From: Candidatus Kuenenia stuttgartensis
Lineage (GTDB): Bacteria > Planctomycetota > Planctomycetia > Planctomycetales > Planctomycetaceae
Direction of reading: 5' to 3'
Length of the DNA stretch: 36,304 bases
Assembly (NCBI GenBank): GCA_945904015.1
Contig: CAMDPK010000071.1
Location: 1-36,304, forward strand
A program made the position numbers and the translations under genes. The notes beneath the pieces were generated by a model that worked only from the letters and a program-made list of their open reading frames with translations, searched no databases and was not told the DNA's origin. Below, piece after piece: positions 1-8,318 of this stretch; the stretch's first letter is position 1; each line of letters begins with the position of its first letter.

Positions 1-2
1 CG

Positions 3-2327
3 AACAACCTCGACTTCCACCCGACCGACGTGCTCGAAGACGCCGACGGCAGCCTGCTGATCGTGGACACCGGCGGCTGGTACAAGCTCTGCTGCCCGAC
101 CTCGCAGTTGGCGAAGCCCGACGTGCTGGGGGCGATCTATCGGGTGCGACGAACGGATCACAAGGAACGCAACGGTGGCACGTCGTCGGCATGGAAATTC
201 AGTCGCAGCATTGATTGGAGCGAATTCTTGCCACCACCTCGCGAACCGTGGTCAGCGACTGCGATGGCAAAGGTGAAGAAGCTCATAAAACTCATTCAGC
301 AAGATGACCGGTATCTTCGCGAACGTGCGACGCGAGTCCTTGCGAAATACGGCGAAACTGCGGCATTTATGATTGGAGAAGTATTCGAGGATCCGAAAAC
401 ATCGGGCACACCAGTATCCCAACTCTTGCCTCTCATGTGGGCGTTAGGCCGTATTGACGACGGTGTCGCACAACGGGAAGTGTTGTGGTACTCGGACGAT
501 CGGCATCGTCCCGAACTTGCAATGGTTGCAGGACACTACGCGAGTTTGTGGCGTGACTACCGAGATGTTAGTTACTCCGCCATCGTCAATCCGCGACATC
601 GCCGAATCATGACCGAAGCCATCGGACGCAGTGGCGATTCGAAACTTGCTGAGATGCTTCTCGAAGAATCGAGGGGCGTCAAAGGAGACCGATTCTTAGA
701 ACACTCGCTGATCTACGCACTGATCGAATTGGGTAATGCCGAAGCCGTACATAAAGCGGTCATCACACGCAAAACGCCATACTCAAGAGAACCGCTGGAT
801 GCCGTAGGATTGCGCGCCGCCCTAATCGCACTTGACCAGATGCCTAATACCGGAGTGACAGTCGAAGAAGTCAGAGAGTTTCTGCGATCGCGGACTCCGA
901 ATGCCTCATTTCCAACAGGACGCGCGTTGTTTCCGGAGGAAGTGGCGAAGCATTTGACCTCGCCGGAGCCGCTGTTGCGGGAGACGGCGGCGTGGATCAT
1001 CAGCCGGCACGCCGATTGGGGCGAAGCGCTGGCCGGCTACCTCCGCGAGCGATTGGCCGCCGGCGAACTGACCGACGCCGAGCAAAAAACGCTCGGCCAA
1101 CAACTGGCTCAGTTCGCGAAAGCCGCCTCGGTCCAAGAGTTGTTGGCGGCGACCGTTCGCGACACGAAGCTGCCCACCTCCGTGCGCCTCACCGCGCTCG
1201 GCGCGATGCGGGACTCAAAGCTCAAAGAACTGCCACGAAGCTGGTCGGCCGCGCTGCTGAATGTGCTCGGCGAAGAAGATCTGTCGCTGAACTCGCTCGC
1301 GGTGAACACGGCACGCGTGACCGTCCCCATGAAAGAGGATGCCGCTGCGTGGCGAAAGCCTCTGCTGGAGATTGCCGCGCAAAGTAGGTTGGGACTCCGT
1401 CCCGACCCGATCGACGTCAAACCGCTCAAGACGGTCGGGACGGAGTCCCAACCTACGATGATCCGCCTCGCCGCTCTCGCCGCTTTGCCAGGCGGACTGG
1501 CCGCGAACGAAGCCGATGACAAGCTCTTCGACTTCCTGCTGAGCCAACTCATCCCGGACCTCTCCGTCGCTCAGCGAGGCACCGCGGCCGAAGTGATTTC
1601 CAAAGCCAAACTGACGCCGGCACAACTCACGCGACTGACTGAGCAATTCGCGACCGCTGGCCCGCTCGAAGTCGATCGGCTGCTCGGCGCGTTTGAGCAA
1701 TCCACCGACGAGCAAGTCGGACAGCAACTCATCGCCGTGCTGACGACCGCTCCCGCGCTGACGGCTCTGCGTCCCGATGCGATCAAGACGCGGCTGGCGA
1801 AATACAGCCCGTCCGTCCAAGAAGCCGCGCAACCGTTGTACGCCGCGCTCAACGTGGACCTCGGCCAGCAGCGAAAACAGTTGGAAGAGATGCTCGCGTC
1901 GCTGCCACCAGGCGACATCGTGCGCGGACAAAAAGTCTTCCACAACGAGAAGGCCGCCTGCAAAGCCTGTCACGCGCTCGGCTATCTTGGAGGCAAGACC
2001 GGCCCCGACCTGACTCGCATCGGCGGCATCCGCAACGAGCGGGACTTGCTGGAATCCATCTTGTTCCCAAACGCCAGCTTCGTCCGCAGCTTCGAGCCGG
2101 TGCTGATCGTCACGACCTCCGGCAAAACCGTGAACGGCCTGATCCGCAGCGAGACCCCCGACGAACTCGTCATCGCCACCGGCCCAAACCAAGAAGCCCG
2201 CGTGGCTCGCGCTGACATCGAAGAAATGAAACCCAGCAGCGTCTCAATCATGCCCGCTGGCCTCGAAAAGCAACTGACGCTGGAGCAACTCGCCGACTTG
2301 ATCGCGTTCCTGAAAAACTGCAAGTAG
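3..2327 (+). CDS. PVC-type haem-binding C-terminal domain protein (5' partial)
   Basis: The frame is open to the left edge of the window, so the true start lies upstream; the first visible residues (NNLDFHPTDVLEDADGSLLIVDTGGW) are the last blade of a membrane-bound-dehydrogenase/sorbosone-dehydrogenase-like beta-propeller. The middle, about residues 90-620 of the visible part, is helical and HEAT-like. The C-terminus carries one c-type haem motif, CKACH (near base 1960), followed by GPDLTRIGG and the usual PVC haem-domain end with a LADLIAFLK helix. The architecture propeller-HEAT-cytochrome is a planctomycete/verrucomicrobial family of periplasmic, presumably sugar- or alcohol-oxidising proteins; the substrate is unknown. 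An in-frame 73-nt palindrome (1384-1456) encodes an insert between helical repeats. The stop is followed by 83 nt before a toxin-antitoxin pair. Confidence 0.9.
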   Translation, partial: NNLDFHPTDVLEDADGSLLIVDTGGWYKLCCPTSQLAKPDVLGAIYRVRRTDHKERNGGTSSAWKFSRSIDWSEFLPPPREPWSATAMAKVKKLIKLIQQDDRYLRERATRVLAKYGETAAFMIGEVFEDPKTSGTPVSQLLPLMWALGRIDDGVAQREVLWYSDDRHRPELAMVAGHYASLWRDYRDVSYSAIVNPRHRRIMTEAIGRSGDSKLAEMLLEESRGVKGDRFLEHSLIYALIELGNAEAVHKAVITRKTPYSREPLDAVGLRAALIALDQMPNTGVTVEEVREFLRSRTPNASFPTGRALFPEEVAKHLTSPEPLLRETAAWIISRHADWGEALAGYLRERLAAGELTDAEQKTLGQQLAQFAKAASVQELLAATVRDTKLPTSVRLTALGAMRDSKLKELPRSWSAALLNVLGEEDLSLNSLAVNTARVTVPMKEDAAAWRKPLLEIAAQSRLGLRPDPIDVKPLKTVGTESQPTMIRLAALAALPGGLAANEADDKLFDFLLSQLIPDLSVAQRGTAAEVISKAKLTPAQLTRLTEQFATAGPLEVDRLLGAFEQSTDEQVGQQLIAVLTTAPALTALRPDAIKTRLAKYSPSVQEAAQPLYAALNVDLGQQRKQLEEMLASLPPGDIVRGQKVFHNEKAACKACHALGYLGGKTGPDLTRIGGIRNERDLLESILFPNASFVRSFEPVLIVTTSGKTVNGLIRSETPDELVIATGPNQEARVARADIEEMKPSSVSIMPAGLEKQLTLEQLADLIAFLKNCK
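1384..1456. repeat. REP/BIME-like palindromic element inside a coding region
   Basis: Two perfectly inverted 24-nt arms, 1384-1407 and 1433-1456, are separated by 25 nt. Each arm reads GTAG, then GTT, then the hairpin GGGAC-TCC-GTCCC, then GACC; the element therefore starts with GTAG and ends with CTAC. It lies within the haem-domain gene and keeps the frame open, encoding a peptide rich in R, P, D and T that differs from the surrounding helical repeats. Confidence 0.85.
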
Positions 2328-2410
2328 TGACAACCCGATTGCCGTGCTAAAGTGGGCACGAGTTGGCCGAGCAATCACTTGTGTCCGAAGAGTTTTGGAG
2401 AGACTGAAAC

Positions 2411-2611
2411 ATGCCACCGCAGACCTTGGAAGACCGCATGGCGCGTGTCGAGAAGCTGGTTGACGAACTGGTCCAGAAATCCGGTTCGGCGGAGCCGCCG
2501 AAGGACTGGCGTCGCACGGTTGGAATGTTCGATGGTGATCCGGTGATGAAAGAGATCATCGAAGAGGGACGTCGCATCCGAGAACTCGATCGCGAGCAAA
2601 CACGAACATGA
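2411..2611 (+). CDS. VapB-like antitoxin of a type II toxin-antitoxin pair
   Basis: A 66-residue acidic/basic protein. Residues 5-24 (LEDRMARVEKLVDELVQK) look like a short coiled coil, and the C-terminal half (WRRTVGMFDGDPVMKEIIEEGRRIRELDR) has the layout of toxin-wrapping antitoxin tails found before PIN toxins. GGAG lies about 10 nt before the ATG. Its last codons overlap the toxin start by 4 nt (ATGA at 2608-2611), which indicates translational coupling. The antitoxin role is inferred from size and context, since no ribbon-helix-helix or AbrB fold is obvious; it may use the coiled coil to dimerise. Such pairs normally autoregulate, but no operator is evident here. Confidence 0.75.
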   Translation: MPPQTLEDRMARVEKLVDELVQKSGSAEPPKDWRRTVGMFDGDPVMKEIIEEGRRIRELDREQTRT

Positions 2612-3039
2612 TTGTGCTCGATACGGACCATCTCTCAGTTCTCGAACACCGTGATTCGCCGCGAGCGTTTGAATTGCAAGCTCGACTGGAAGCCGAACCG
2701 TTGGCGGAGTTGTTCACGACGGTCGTTTCGCTGGAAGAGCAGATGCGTGGTTGGCTCGCGCTGATCGCTCGCTATTCGCAAGTGGAGCAGCAAGTCGCCT
2801 ATTACAACCGTCTGCTGTCAATGCACGGCTTCTTTTCCGGCTGGCAGATGCTGCCGTTTGACGCGGATGCGGCTCGCGAATTTCAGCGGTTCAGAAACCA
2901 AGGCGTCCGAATCGGAACGATGGATCTCAAGATCGCCTCAATTGTCCTGAGCCGAAATGCAATCCTCCTGTCCGCGAACCTGAGCGACTTTGAACAAGTC
3001 CCCGGCCTGCGAGTCGAAAACTGGCTTGTCGGAAACTGA
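2608..3039 (+). CDS. vapC: PIN-domain ribonuclease toxin, VapC family
   Basis: 143 residues, the usual PIN-toxin length. The N-terminus MIVLDTDHLSVLEH supplies the first acidic residue of the PIN site (D5, with D7 nearby). The central glutamate is in SLEEQMRG, and the distal acidic site is IGTMDLKIASIVL; the end LLSANLSDFEQVPGL matches the strand-loop of VapC proteins (commonly T-x-N-x-x-D-F). These residues would bind Mg2+ for endoribonucleolytic cleavage of RNA, typically tRNA or rRNA in this family; the target here is unknown. It overlaps the antitoxin by 4 nt. Only 9 nt separate its stop from the GlcD-like start, so read-through transcription into the oxidase genes is plausible. Confidence 0.88.
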   Translation: MIVLDTDHLSVLEHRDSPRAFELQARLEAEPLAELFTTVVSLEEQMRGWLALIARYSQVEQQVAYYNRLLSMHGFFSGWQMLPFDADAAREFQRFRNQGVRIGTMDLKIASIVLSRNAILLSANLSDFEQVPGLRVENWLVGN

Positions 3040-3048
3040 CTGAAAACT

Positions 3049-4497
3049 ATGACTCAATCTGCCACCAACCTCATCCCCCGTCTTCGCGACATCGTTGGTG
3101 ACGACGGATTGCTCTTCAACCGCGAAGAACTGCTCGTCTACGAGTGCGACGGCTACACGGTCGAGAAGAAAGTCCCCGACGTCGTCGTCTTCCCGACCTC
3201 GACCGAGCAAGTCGTGGCGGTCGTGCGGCTGTGCAATGAACTCAACGTGCCGTTCATTCCGCGCGGAGCGGGAACCAGCTTGGCCGGCGGAACCTTGCCG
3301 ATCGGCGGCGGCGTGATGATCACGCTGACGCGAATGAAACGCATCCTCGAAGTCAACGTGCGCGACCGCTACGCCGTTGTCGAGCCGGGACTCGTCAACG
3401 TGCATCTGACGAATCATTTGAAAGAAACCGGCTACCACTACGCTCCGGACCCATCGAGCCAAGGAGCCTGCACGATTGGCGGTAACGTCGCGACCAACAG
3501 CGGCGGGCCGCACACGCTGAAGTACGGCGTCACGGTCAATCATGTGCTTGGCGTTGAGGCCGTGCTGCCGGACGGCTCAGTCGTGCAATTCGGCGGGCCA
3601 TGCGAGGACGGGCCGGGCTTCGATCTGACCGGGTTGTTCGTCGGCAGCGAGGGGACGTTTGGCATTTGCACGAAGGTCTGGGTGCGGCTGACTCGCAATC
3701 CGGAGTCGTATCGCACGCTGCTGGGCGTGTTCGAGACGGTCACCGCCGCGACGCAAGCCATCAGCGCAATCATTGGAGCCGGCATCGTCCCCGCAGCGCT
3801 GGAGATGATGGACCAAGGGATCATCGGCGCGCTCGAAGCCGCGTTTCATTTTGGGTTTCCACTCGATGCTGGTGCCGTATTGCTCATCGAAGTGGACGGA
3901 CTCGAAGTCGCCGTTGAGGAAGAGGCTGTGCGCATCGAAGCGATCTGCCTTGAGAATGGCGCTCGCGAAGTCCGCCGAGCACGCACGCAGAAAGAACGGC
4001 TGCTGTTGTGGAAGTGCCGCAAGCAAGCGTTCGGTGCGATCGGACGACTGAGTCCGAGTTACTGCACTCAAGACGGCGTCGTGCCGCGTACCAAGCTGCC
4101 GCAGATTCTGGAATTCATCACCGACTGCGGCCGGCGTCACGACCTGAAAATCGTCAACGTCTTCCATGCCGGCGATGGCAACATTCATCCGATCCTGTTG
4201 TTTGATGAGCGGAACGAGGACCAAGTCCGCCGCGTGCTGCTGGCCAGCGACGAGATCTTGTCGAAGTGTCTCGACCTCGGCGGCAGCGTCACCGGCGAGC
4301 ACGGCATCGGCGTCGAGAAGATCAGCTTCATGGACAAGCTGTTCGCACCGGAAGACCTCGCCGTGATGAAGTCAATCCGCGACGTTTTCAATCCCGACAA
4401 CCGATGCAGTCCCGGCAAGATGCTGCCCACTGCCGGCGGCTGCGGCACCGAAGATCATCCCCACAAGAATCACCCCGGCCGCAGGGCCGCCATGTAG
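3049..4497 (+). CDS. glcD: FAD-linked oxidase, glycolate oxidase subunit GlcD
   Basis: 482 residues with the full FAD_binding_4 plus FAD-oxidase_C arrangement. The N-terminal FAD domain shows PRGAGTSLAGG (near residue 70), the PDPSSQGACTIGGNVATNSGG flavin-binding stretch (about 134-154) and GLFVGSEGTFGI. The C-terminal half has HAGDGNIHP and GSVTGEHGIG, both typical of GlcD/D-lactate dehydrogenases. Expected reaction: oxidation of glycolate (or a related 2-hydroxy acid) to the 2-oxo acid in a GlcDEF complex at the membrane. It is followed at once by GlcE, but no iron-sulfur GlcF gene is seen downstream. The extreme C-terminus (HKNHPGRRAAM) looks unlike the family and is encoded by a GC-rich hairpin-prone stretch, so the native end may have been altered. 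D-lactate dehydrogenase is an alternative activity. Confidence 0.92.
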   Translation: MTQSATNLIPRLRDIVGDDGLLFNREELLVYECDGYTVEKKVPDVVVFPTSTEQVVAVVRLCNELNVPFIPRGAGTSLAGGTLPIGGGVMITLTRMKRILEVNVRDRYAVVEPGLVNVHLTNHLKETGYHYAPDPSSQGACTIGGNVATNSGGPHTLKYGVTVNHVLGVEAVLPDGSVVQFGGPCEDGPGFDLTGLFVGSEGTFGICTKVWVRLTRNPESYRTLLGVFETVTAATQAISAIIGAGIVPAALEMMDQGIIGALEAAFHFGFPLDAGAVLLIEVDGLEVAVEEEAVRIEAICLENGAREVRRARTQKERLLLWKCRKQAFGAIGRLSPSYCTQDGVVPRTKLPQILEFITDCGRRHDLKIVNVFHAGDGNIHPILLFDERNEDQVRRVLLASDEILSKCLDLGGSVTGEHGIGVEKISFMDKLFAPEDLAVMKSIRDVFNPDNRCSPGKMLPTAGGCGTEDHPHKNHPGRRAAM

Positions 4498-4520
4498 TTT
4501 CTCTGCGAAGCTCGCCGAGA

Positions 4521-5759
4521 ATGAGAATGACAATGCCTGATTCGCAATCTGTTTTTCAGCCTGCCACGCAAGACGACCTGGCTCAGTTCGTCACCGAGAA
4601 CGCGACGAACGCGCGGCGTTGCCTTCTGCCCATCGGTGGCGGAACAGCGTGTCGCGACGCGGCCACCGATGATGCGATCGAAGTTCGACTCGACAAGCTC
4701 AATCGCGTGATCGACTACCCGGCGCGGGACATGACGATCACCGTCGAGGCCGGCATTCGAATGGCCGAATTGGCCAAGATTTTGGCGGCTGAGAACCAAC
4801 GCTTGCCGATTGACGTGCCACACGCGGAGCAAGCGACGCTGGGCGGAGTCATCGCTACGAACTGGTCCGGTTCTCGACGTTTCGGATGCGGCACGATACG
4901 CGACTACGTCATCGGCATTTCGGCGATTGACGCCTCCGGCAAGCGGTTCAGTGCGGGCGGCCGAGTCGTCAAGAACGTCGCGGGATACGACTTGTGCAAG
5001 CTGCTGGTTGGCTCGCGCGGGACGCTGGCGATCATTTCGCAAGTGACGCTCAAGCTGCGGCCGATGGCGGAGACGTCGGCACTCGTGACGCTGACGTTCG
5101 ATTCGCTCTGCCAAGTCGATGCAGTGCTGAATCGGTTGCTGACGTCTGCAACTCGGCCGATGGTGCTTGACGTGCTGGGGAGGATGGGCACTCTTGCCCG
5201 TCCGAATGAGGAGACGGGCAGGAGTGCCCATCCTCCACAGTTGATCGTCGGCTTTGAAGGTGCCTCACGGGAAACCGACTGGCAAATCGAAACGCTGCTC
5301 GCGGAATGCCGGCCGTTTGAGCCGCGAACGACAGGATCCTTTGTCGGTGCCGCGGCCGAACCGCTGTGGAGCATGCTGCGCGACTTTTCGATTGGCTCGA
5401 AGTCCTCCGTCACCTTCAAAGCGAGTTTGCCCCCGTCGCGGACGTGTGAGTTCTTGCGACTCGCGACCGAGACCGGCATTGTGGCTCAGGCTCACGCCGG
5501 CAACGGGATCGTCAACGGGCATCTGCCCGATCGAGTAAGTAAAGCGGAACAAGCCTTCGCCGCAATCAAGCCGCTGGGCGATTTGGTCCGCTCGTGCGGC
5601 GGTCATTTGTCCTTGCTACGTGCTCCCAGCGGCTGGCCTGCGCTCGATGTTGCTGCGGATTCGTGGGCTGAGTCACTTGCGTGGGCACAGCGTCTCAAGC
5701 GACAACTTGACCCACACAATCTATTGAACCCCGGCGTGATGGCGTTTGGCCCTGCCTGA
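4521..5759 (+). CDS. glcE: FAD-binding protein, glycolate oxidase subunit GlcE
   Basis: About 413 residues. The FAD_binding_4 half is clear: LLPIGGGTACRD, the ITVEAGIRMAEL strand, HAEQATLGGVIATNWSGSRRFGCGTIRDYVIG, and GRVVKNVAGYDLCKLLVGSRGTLAIIS, the last being a GlcE hallmark. The end (LKRQLDPHNLLNPGVMAFG) is the family terminus. GlcE is the second, smaller flavoprotein of glycolate oxidase. Three in-frame ATGs lie close together (4521, 4527, 4533); the upstream frame runs antiparallel in style to GlcD's end and is not part of the protein. Start choice among the three is uncertain. A 58-nt palindrome (5179-5236) sits in frame in the middle of the protein, adding about 20 residues that read as an RPNEE-type loop between two structured segments. 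Confidence 0.9.
   Translation: MRMTMPDSQSVFQPATQDDLAQFVTENATNARRCLLPIGGGTACRDAATDDAIEVRLDKLNRVIDYPARDMTITVEAGIRMAELAKILAAENQRLPIDVPHAEQATLGGVIATNWSGSRRFGCGTIRDYVIGISAIDASGKRFSAGGRVVKNVAGYDLCKLLVGSRGTLAIISQVTLKLRPMAETSALVTLTFDSLCQVDAVLNRLLTSATRPMVLDVLGRMGTLARPNEETGRSAHPPQLIVGFEGASRETDWQIETLLAECRPFEPRTTGSFVGAAAEPLWSMLRDFSIGSKSSVTFKASLPPSRTCEFLRLATETGIVAQAHAGNGIVNGHLPDRVSKAEQAFAAIKPLGDLVRSCGGHLSLLRAPSGWPALDVAADSWAESLAWAQRLKRQLDPHNLLNPGVMAFGPA
5179..5236. repeat. REP/BIME-like palindrome inside glcE
   Basis: Arms 5179-5202 and 5213-5236 are inverted with one mismatch in 24. Each begins GGAG (the known alternative to GTAG in enterobacterial REPs), then GAT and a hairpin GGGCA-CTCT-TGCCC. The spacer is only 10 nt. 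The frame of GlcE stays open through it. Confidence 0.82.
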
Positions 5760-5816
5760 TCACGGATGAAACCCCAGAGCCAAATTCACACAAAGCCAAA
5801 TCACGGAGTGACATTC

Positions 5817-5993
5817 ATGGTTAAGAAGTTTTTTTTCGGTGACGACCCGCTCGGCAAGCGGGAAAAGAAGTCCGCCAGTTCGACCGATGGAGCCGGGCGC
5901 AAGAAAGTGTTCGGGCTGAATGCGTCGGCGTTCATTCAACGGAAGATGGCCGAGCAGCAAGCGAAGGCGGACGAGAAAGAGGGGAAGAAATAA
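5817..5993 (+). CDS. Small highly charged hypothetical protein
   Basis: 58 residues starting MVKKFFFGDDPLGKREKK and ending in a K/E/Q-rich helix (RKMAEQQAKADEKEGKK). The start at 5817 is preferred over an upstream in-frame ATG (5766) because GGAG stands about 10 nt before it and because the upstream residues look non-coding. It lies 57 nt after GlcE on the same strand. No domain is recognised; the basic and acidic composition suggests a cytoplasmic binding or ribosome-associated protein, but this is not shown. It is followed by a hairpin element that may end transcription. Confidence 0.6.
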   Translation: MVKKFFFGDDPLGKREKKSASSTDGAGRKKVFGLNASAFIQRKMAEQQAKADEKEGKK

Positions 5994-6035
5994 GCCGCGT
6001 CTCGCGCGGCCTATTCTTGGGGAGAATCAGTGGCG

Positions 6036-6067
6036 GTAGCTCCGCCTCGCGGGAGCGAGGCGGCTAC
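6036..6067. repeat. REP-like hairpin between convergent genes
   Basis: The 32-nt element runs from GTAG to CTAC. Stem CCGCCTCGC (6042-6050) pairs perfectly with GCGAGGCGG (6055-6063) around a GGGA loop. On the minus strand it reads GTAG followed directly by the hairpin. It separates the 58-residue ORF from the convergent DUF4340 gene and may serve as a bidirectional transcription or mRNA-stability block; there is no T-tract. Confidence 0.75.
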
Positions 6068-6087
6068 GTTCGCGACGAACGTGCGCG

Positions 6088-8280
6088 TTATTTGTCGTCA
6101 GCGGTTTTCTCGTCCTTCGTGGCGGTCTTTTTCTCTTCTTTTGCAGGCTCGTCTTTGGCCTTCTCGTCAGGTTTCGCAGCTTCTTTCTTTTCGGCGTCGT
6201 CTTTCTTTTCGGCGTCGTCTTTCTTCTCGGCGTCGTCTTTCTTCTCAGCTTCGGGCTTCTTCTCCGCTTCCGGCTTCTTCTCGGCTTCCGGCTTCTTGTC
6301 GGCGTCAGGCTTCTCGTCCGGCAGATCGCCATCCTTCTTTTCTGCCTCGGTCTTGTCCTTGTCCAAGGACTTCTCCTTGGGCTTGATGAGGACGGCGCGG
6401 GACAGTCGGAGCTTGTCGAAGCTGTCGTTGGAGATGACGTAGTACCAGTCGGCGAAGCGGTCGTTGAGTTCTTTGACCTTCTGTTTGCCAGATTCAATTT
6501 TGGCCGCGTGCGCCGCGGTTTCGGCGGTGAAGCGTCCCTTTTCGGCGTCGTAGCGTTTGAGTGCTTCGAAGTATTCGGCTTTCAGATCCTTCTTCGGCTC
6601 GGCCGGCTTGGCTTCTTCTTTCTTGGCATCGGGCTCATCGGCCTTTGGTTTATCAGTTGGTGCGTCGTCCTTCTTCTCGGCGTCCTTCTTCACCGAGTCG
6701 CTCTTTTCGGGAGCGTCCTTCTTTTCGGTGGCCGGCTTCTTGTCTTCGGACTTGGGGGCGTCCTTCTGTTCCTCTTTCTTGTCGGCTTGTTTCTCCGTGG
6801 CGACAGTGTCTTCGCCTTTGGCTCCAGCCGGGTCGTCGGATTTCTTCTTGGAGTCCGCAGGATTTTCCTCGCTGGCCTTGGTCTTATCTGAGTCCGACGA
6901 TTCCTTCTTCTCAGCATCGTCCTTTTTCTCAGCGTCCTTCTTCGGGGCATCTTCCTTTTTGTCAGCGGAGTCTTTCTTGTCATTGTCGCCGTCTTCTTTT
7001 GGATCGGTGGAAGATTCCACGCCTGGCGGCGGAGTCGGTTTCGTCGGCTCAGCGGGGGGATTGCCCAGCAACGTCTCGTCGAAGTCCGCACGGACAAGTA
7101 GATAGCGGCTCTTCTTCAGCTCATCCGGCTTCTCTTTCGAGGCGTCCTTCTTCTCTTTGCCGTCAGCCTTCGCCTCCTCGGTGACACCGGTTTCGATTTC
7201 CTGTTCAGTGCCGGAAAAGACGCTGCCGAAGGTCAGCTTGTAGACAACTCCGTCTTTGGTTCCGGCAGTGAGTTCGCCTTCGCGCGAGACGAGTTGCGTC
7301 TGTCCGTCTTCGTCTTGGCCGACACGGAAGCCTTTCTCGCCGAGTTCGGCGCGCAGAAATTTGACGACACTGCTGCGTGCCTCGGGATTATTCATCAACT
7401 CTTTCGGCAGCTCGACTTTGAGGTCCGCATTGAGAATTGGCTTTCCGAAGGGTGCCGGACGTGGGCGCACTCCGACCAGTCGCAGGTCGTCGAGCGTCGT
7501 GACCATCGCGTTGATATCGTCGCTTTTGAGTTCCTCGGCGGCTTCGTCGAGCCCGGCCAATTTCCACGGATCGCTGGGTTTCTCTTTGGTGAGTTCGACG
7601 ACATCGTCCCCTTCGTATTCGTCCGCGTCGTTGATCTTCGGCCGGCTGCCGCGCAGGCGAGTGATGTCGAAGCCTGTGACCTTCAGCAGGTCTGTCTCGG
7701 CCCAGTCGGAGAACTTCGTCGAGACGTCGAATCGTGCGCTGACTTTGTAGACTTTGTCTTCATCGGATTTGCGAACGTAGCGTTTGTCTTCGTCCCCTTC
7801 GACTTTGTTGCCCACGATGAAGTCGGCGAGCGCGGTCTCTTTTTCAGAGATTGTGATTCGCATCCCGCGACCTTTGGTGGCGGGATTCACTTCATCGAGC
7901 GGATCGATCACGCCGAATCGTTCATGGTCGGTCTTGCGGCGCGTTGCCAACGAACCGCGTTTCAGTCCGATCACCGATCCCGCCGCTTTCGCGAGCTGGT
8001 CTTTCCCGTCGGCCGGATAGTTGTGGTACGAGGGAATCTTCCAACCATCGGCATATTGAACCGTGAACATCTTCGATGCGGCGGTCGCCTCGTCAAACGA
8101 GACCACGCGCATCAACGTGGCCTTTCCGGCATCCGAGAAATCGGGATTGAAGTCCCTGCCGTACTCATCCCCGTCGGCGAGCTTGGCCGGCTTAGTGAGT
8201 TGGTTCGAAGTGAACGCCAACGCGGTTGACACGAGGGCGGTGGCCACGAAAGCCAAAGTGCGGGTCATCGATTGATTCAT
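6088..8280 (-). CDS. DUF4340 domain-containing protein with long charged repeat tail
   Basis: 730 residues. The N-terminus (MNQSMTRTLAFVATALVSTALAF) is one membrane anchor or signal. Residues about 30-320 match the DUF4340 family, with repeated beta modules such as KVYKVSARFDVSTKFSDWAETDLLKV and FDITRL. From about residue 380 the sequence becomes low-complexity (KKDAEKKDDAEKKES), interrupted by a short helical segment (FEALKRYDAEKGRFTAETAAHAAKIESGKQKVKELNDRFADWYYVISNDSFDKLRLSR), then ends in PEAEKKPEAEKK/DDAEKKDDAEKK repeats. GGAG precedes the ATG by about 9 nt. It is the last gene of an operon with an ABC-2 permease/GldG-like fusion and its ATPase, the usual neighbours of DUF4340 proteins. 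It probably sits in the periplasm as an accessory subunit of that system. The tail is expected to be disordered. Confidence 0.85.
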   Translation of the reverse strand: MNQSMTRTLAFVATALVSTALAFTSNQLTKPAKLADGDEYGRDFNPDFSDAGKATLMRVVSFDEATAASKMFTVQYADGWKIPSYHNYPADGKDQLAKAAGSVIGLKRGSLATRRKTDHERFGVIDPLDEVNPATKGRGMRITISEKETALADFIVGNKVEGDEDKRYVRKSDEDKVYKVSARFDVSTKFSDWAETDLLKVTGFDITRLRGSRPKINDADEYEGDDVVELTKEKPSDPWKLAGLDEAAEELKSDDINAMVTTLDDLRLVGVRPRPAPFGKPILNADLKVELPKELMNNPEARSSVVKFLRAELGEKGFRVGQDEDGQTQLVSREGELTAGTKDGVVYKLTFGSVFSGTEQEIETGVTEEAKADGKEKKDASKEKPDELKKSRYLLVRADFDETLLGNPPAEPTKPTPPPGVESSTDPKEDGDNDKKDSADKKEDAPKKDAEKKDDAEKKESSDSDKTKASEENPADSKKKSDDPAGAKGEDTVATEKQADKKEEQKDAPKSEDKKPATEKKDAPEKSDSVKKDAEKKDDAPTDKPKADEPDAKKEEAKPAEPKKDLKAEYFEALKRYDAEKGRFTAETAAHAAKIESGKQKVKELNDRFADWYYVISNDSFDKLRLSRAVLIKPKEKSLDKDKTEAEKKDGDLPDEKPDADKKPEAEKKPEAEKKPEAEKKDDAEKKDDAEKKDDAEKKEAAKPDEKAKDEPAKEEKKTATKDEKTADDK

Positions 8281-8318
8281 GGCAAGATTCTCCGTCCGGG
8301 ACGGTCGTAATTGTTTCA

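Noticed and set aside
4470..4500. A further REP unit at the end of glcD
   Set aside because: GGCC-GCAG-GGCC hairpin and a GTAG are present, but GTAG is on the 3' side of the hairpin, opposite to the other elements, and no inverted partner is seen.
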